Shown: positions 50,225 through 50,477 of the stretch, in pieces
How positions within the stretch are numbered: the stretch's first letter is position 1
How the letters are laid out: every line of letters begins with the position of its first letter
Source of the DNA: an uncultured Faecalibacterium sp.
GTDB taxonomy: Bacteria > Bacillota > Clostridia > Oscillospirales > Ruminococcaceae
Assembly: GCA_934513205.1 (NCBI GenBank)
Contig: CAKSWU010000015.1
Coordinates: forward strand, 1 to 50,477
Direction: 5' to 3'
DNA: 50,477 bases
Program-made: the position numbers and the translations under genes
Notes under the pieces: generated by a model
What the model was told of the DNA's origin: nothing
The model's database searches: none
The model's input: only the letters and a program-made list of their open reading frames with translations

Positions 50225-50368
50225 GCTACCTTATACAGGATGTTGGGGGTGACTCCATAATACGTTTTGCCCGCCGCCTTGTCAAGAAAGGATGACTATC
50301 ATAATAAGAGAAAAACAGAGACGTTTTCTGAAATCGCAAAGAAATTGGAAAAAAGATGTCAAAAAGTG

Positions 50369-50477
50369 TTGACAAGGGCGGTGGGGTGTGGTATTATACT
50401 TGAGCGCCAAGCGCTGAGGCAAAAGAATGACTTCCGAAGCCTCAGCAGGAAGCCTTTGAAAAGAACCAATGAACGTT
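50369..50477 (+). promoter_or_regulatory. Strong promoter and structured leader, rRNA-operon style
   Basis: Consensus TTGACA (50369-50374), 17-nt spacer and TATTAT (50392-50397), with an A-rich upstream region. The leader has GCGC-CAA-GCGC (50404-50414) and a perfect 8-bp stem GCTGAGGC / GCCTCAGC (50413-50420, 50439-50446). CTTCC (50431-50435) can also pair with GGAAG (50448-50452), which excludes the first stem. The tail CCTTTGAAAAGAACCAATG resembles leaders ahead of 16S genes in Firmicutes. The transcribed gene lies beyond the window. Confidence 0.55.

Overview
This 50.5 kb window is a GC-rich, densely coding chromosome segment from an anaerobic gut Firmicute, most likely Oscillospiraceae close to Faecalibacterium (inference). 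The support is low-GC-Gram-positive style promoters and Shine-Dalgarno sites on a GC-rich background, a ClpE-type unfoldase with an N-terminal zinc finger, a sortase-anchored LPXTG protein, an ECF transporter, PTS HPr/EI, a SpoIIE-like phosphatase and a pectinesterase. Housekeeping and carbohydrate genes dominate. The two accessory pieces are at the left end (about 1-2900) and at about 47.2-49.4 kb.

Layout. 1-2900: a minus-strand CDS cut by the window edge, a cluster of inverted repeats resembling a transfer origin, an AraC-type regulator and a GLUG-repeat lipoprotein, ending at a minus-strand tRNA-Val(GAC) with its own terminator. 3.2-7.1 kb: ruvC-ruvA-ruvB (Holliday junction processing), then a dispersed palindromic repeat and glmM. 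7.1-13.8 kb: an RlmI-like methyltransferase, ecfA1-ecfA2-ecfT, a second repeat copy, truA, a DUF5711 protein and a CvpA protein. 13.8-18.6 kb: a ClpE-like ATPase, an XRE regulator with a membrane protein, and gltX. 18.7-22.3 kb: a SpoIIE-like PP2C phosphatase behind an attenuator-like leader, an intracellular pectinesterase and a 53-residue membrane peptide. 22.3-24.6 kb: a two-component system (minus strand). 24.8-29.5 kb: a membrane beta-propeller protein, a TIGR01440 protein, a YggS PLP protein, a third repeat copy and an ABC exporter. 29.5-33.1 kb (minus): ROK glucokinase, fumarylacetoacetase-like and DJ-1-like proteins, a YerC/TrpR-like repressor and a GNAT. 33.3-43.2 kb: a ricin-fold protein, a Nudix hydrolase, a giant glycine-repeat LPXTG protein, a stand-alone PTS EIIC, a secreted GH25 lysozyme, DUF4830, ptsH and ptsI. 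43.4-47.2 kb: a cation efflux protein, an aminotransferase and icd. 47.2-49.4 kb: an AT-richer three-gene cassette of two radical SAM enzymes and a MarR regulator. 49.4-50.5 kb: aroD and a strong promoter with a structured leader of rRNA-operon style.

The best candidate for an under-described system is the MarR/radical-SAM-A/radical-SAM-B cassette. Its three genes overlap (4 nt and 13 nt), its composition differs from the flanks, it sits directly against the stop codon of aroD, and its promoter lies inside a perfect 17-bp-armed inverted repeat. I recall the family names 'radical SAM mobile pair' from NCBI protein models, but no function is known to me. Other points of note are the three-copy palindromic repeat, the attenuator-like switch before the SpoIIE-like gene, and an HPr with Lys at the regulatory Ser46 position.
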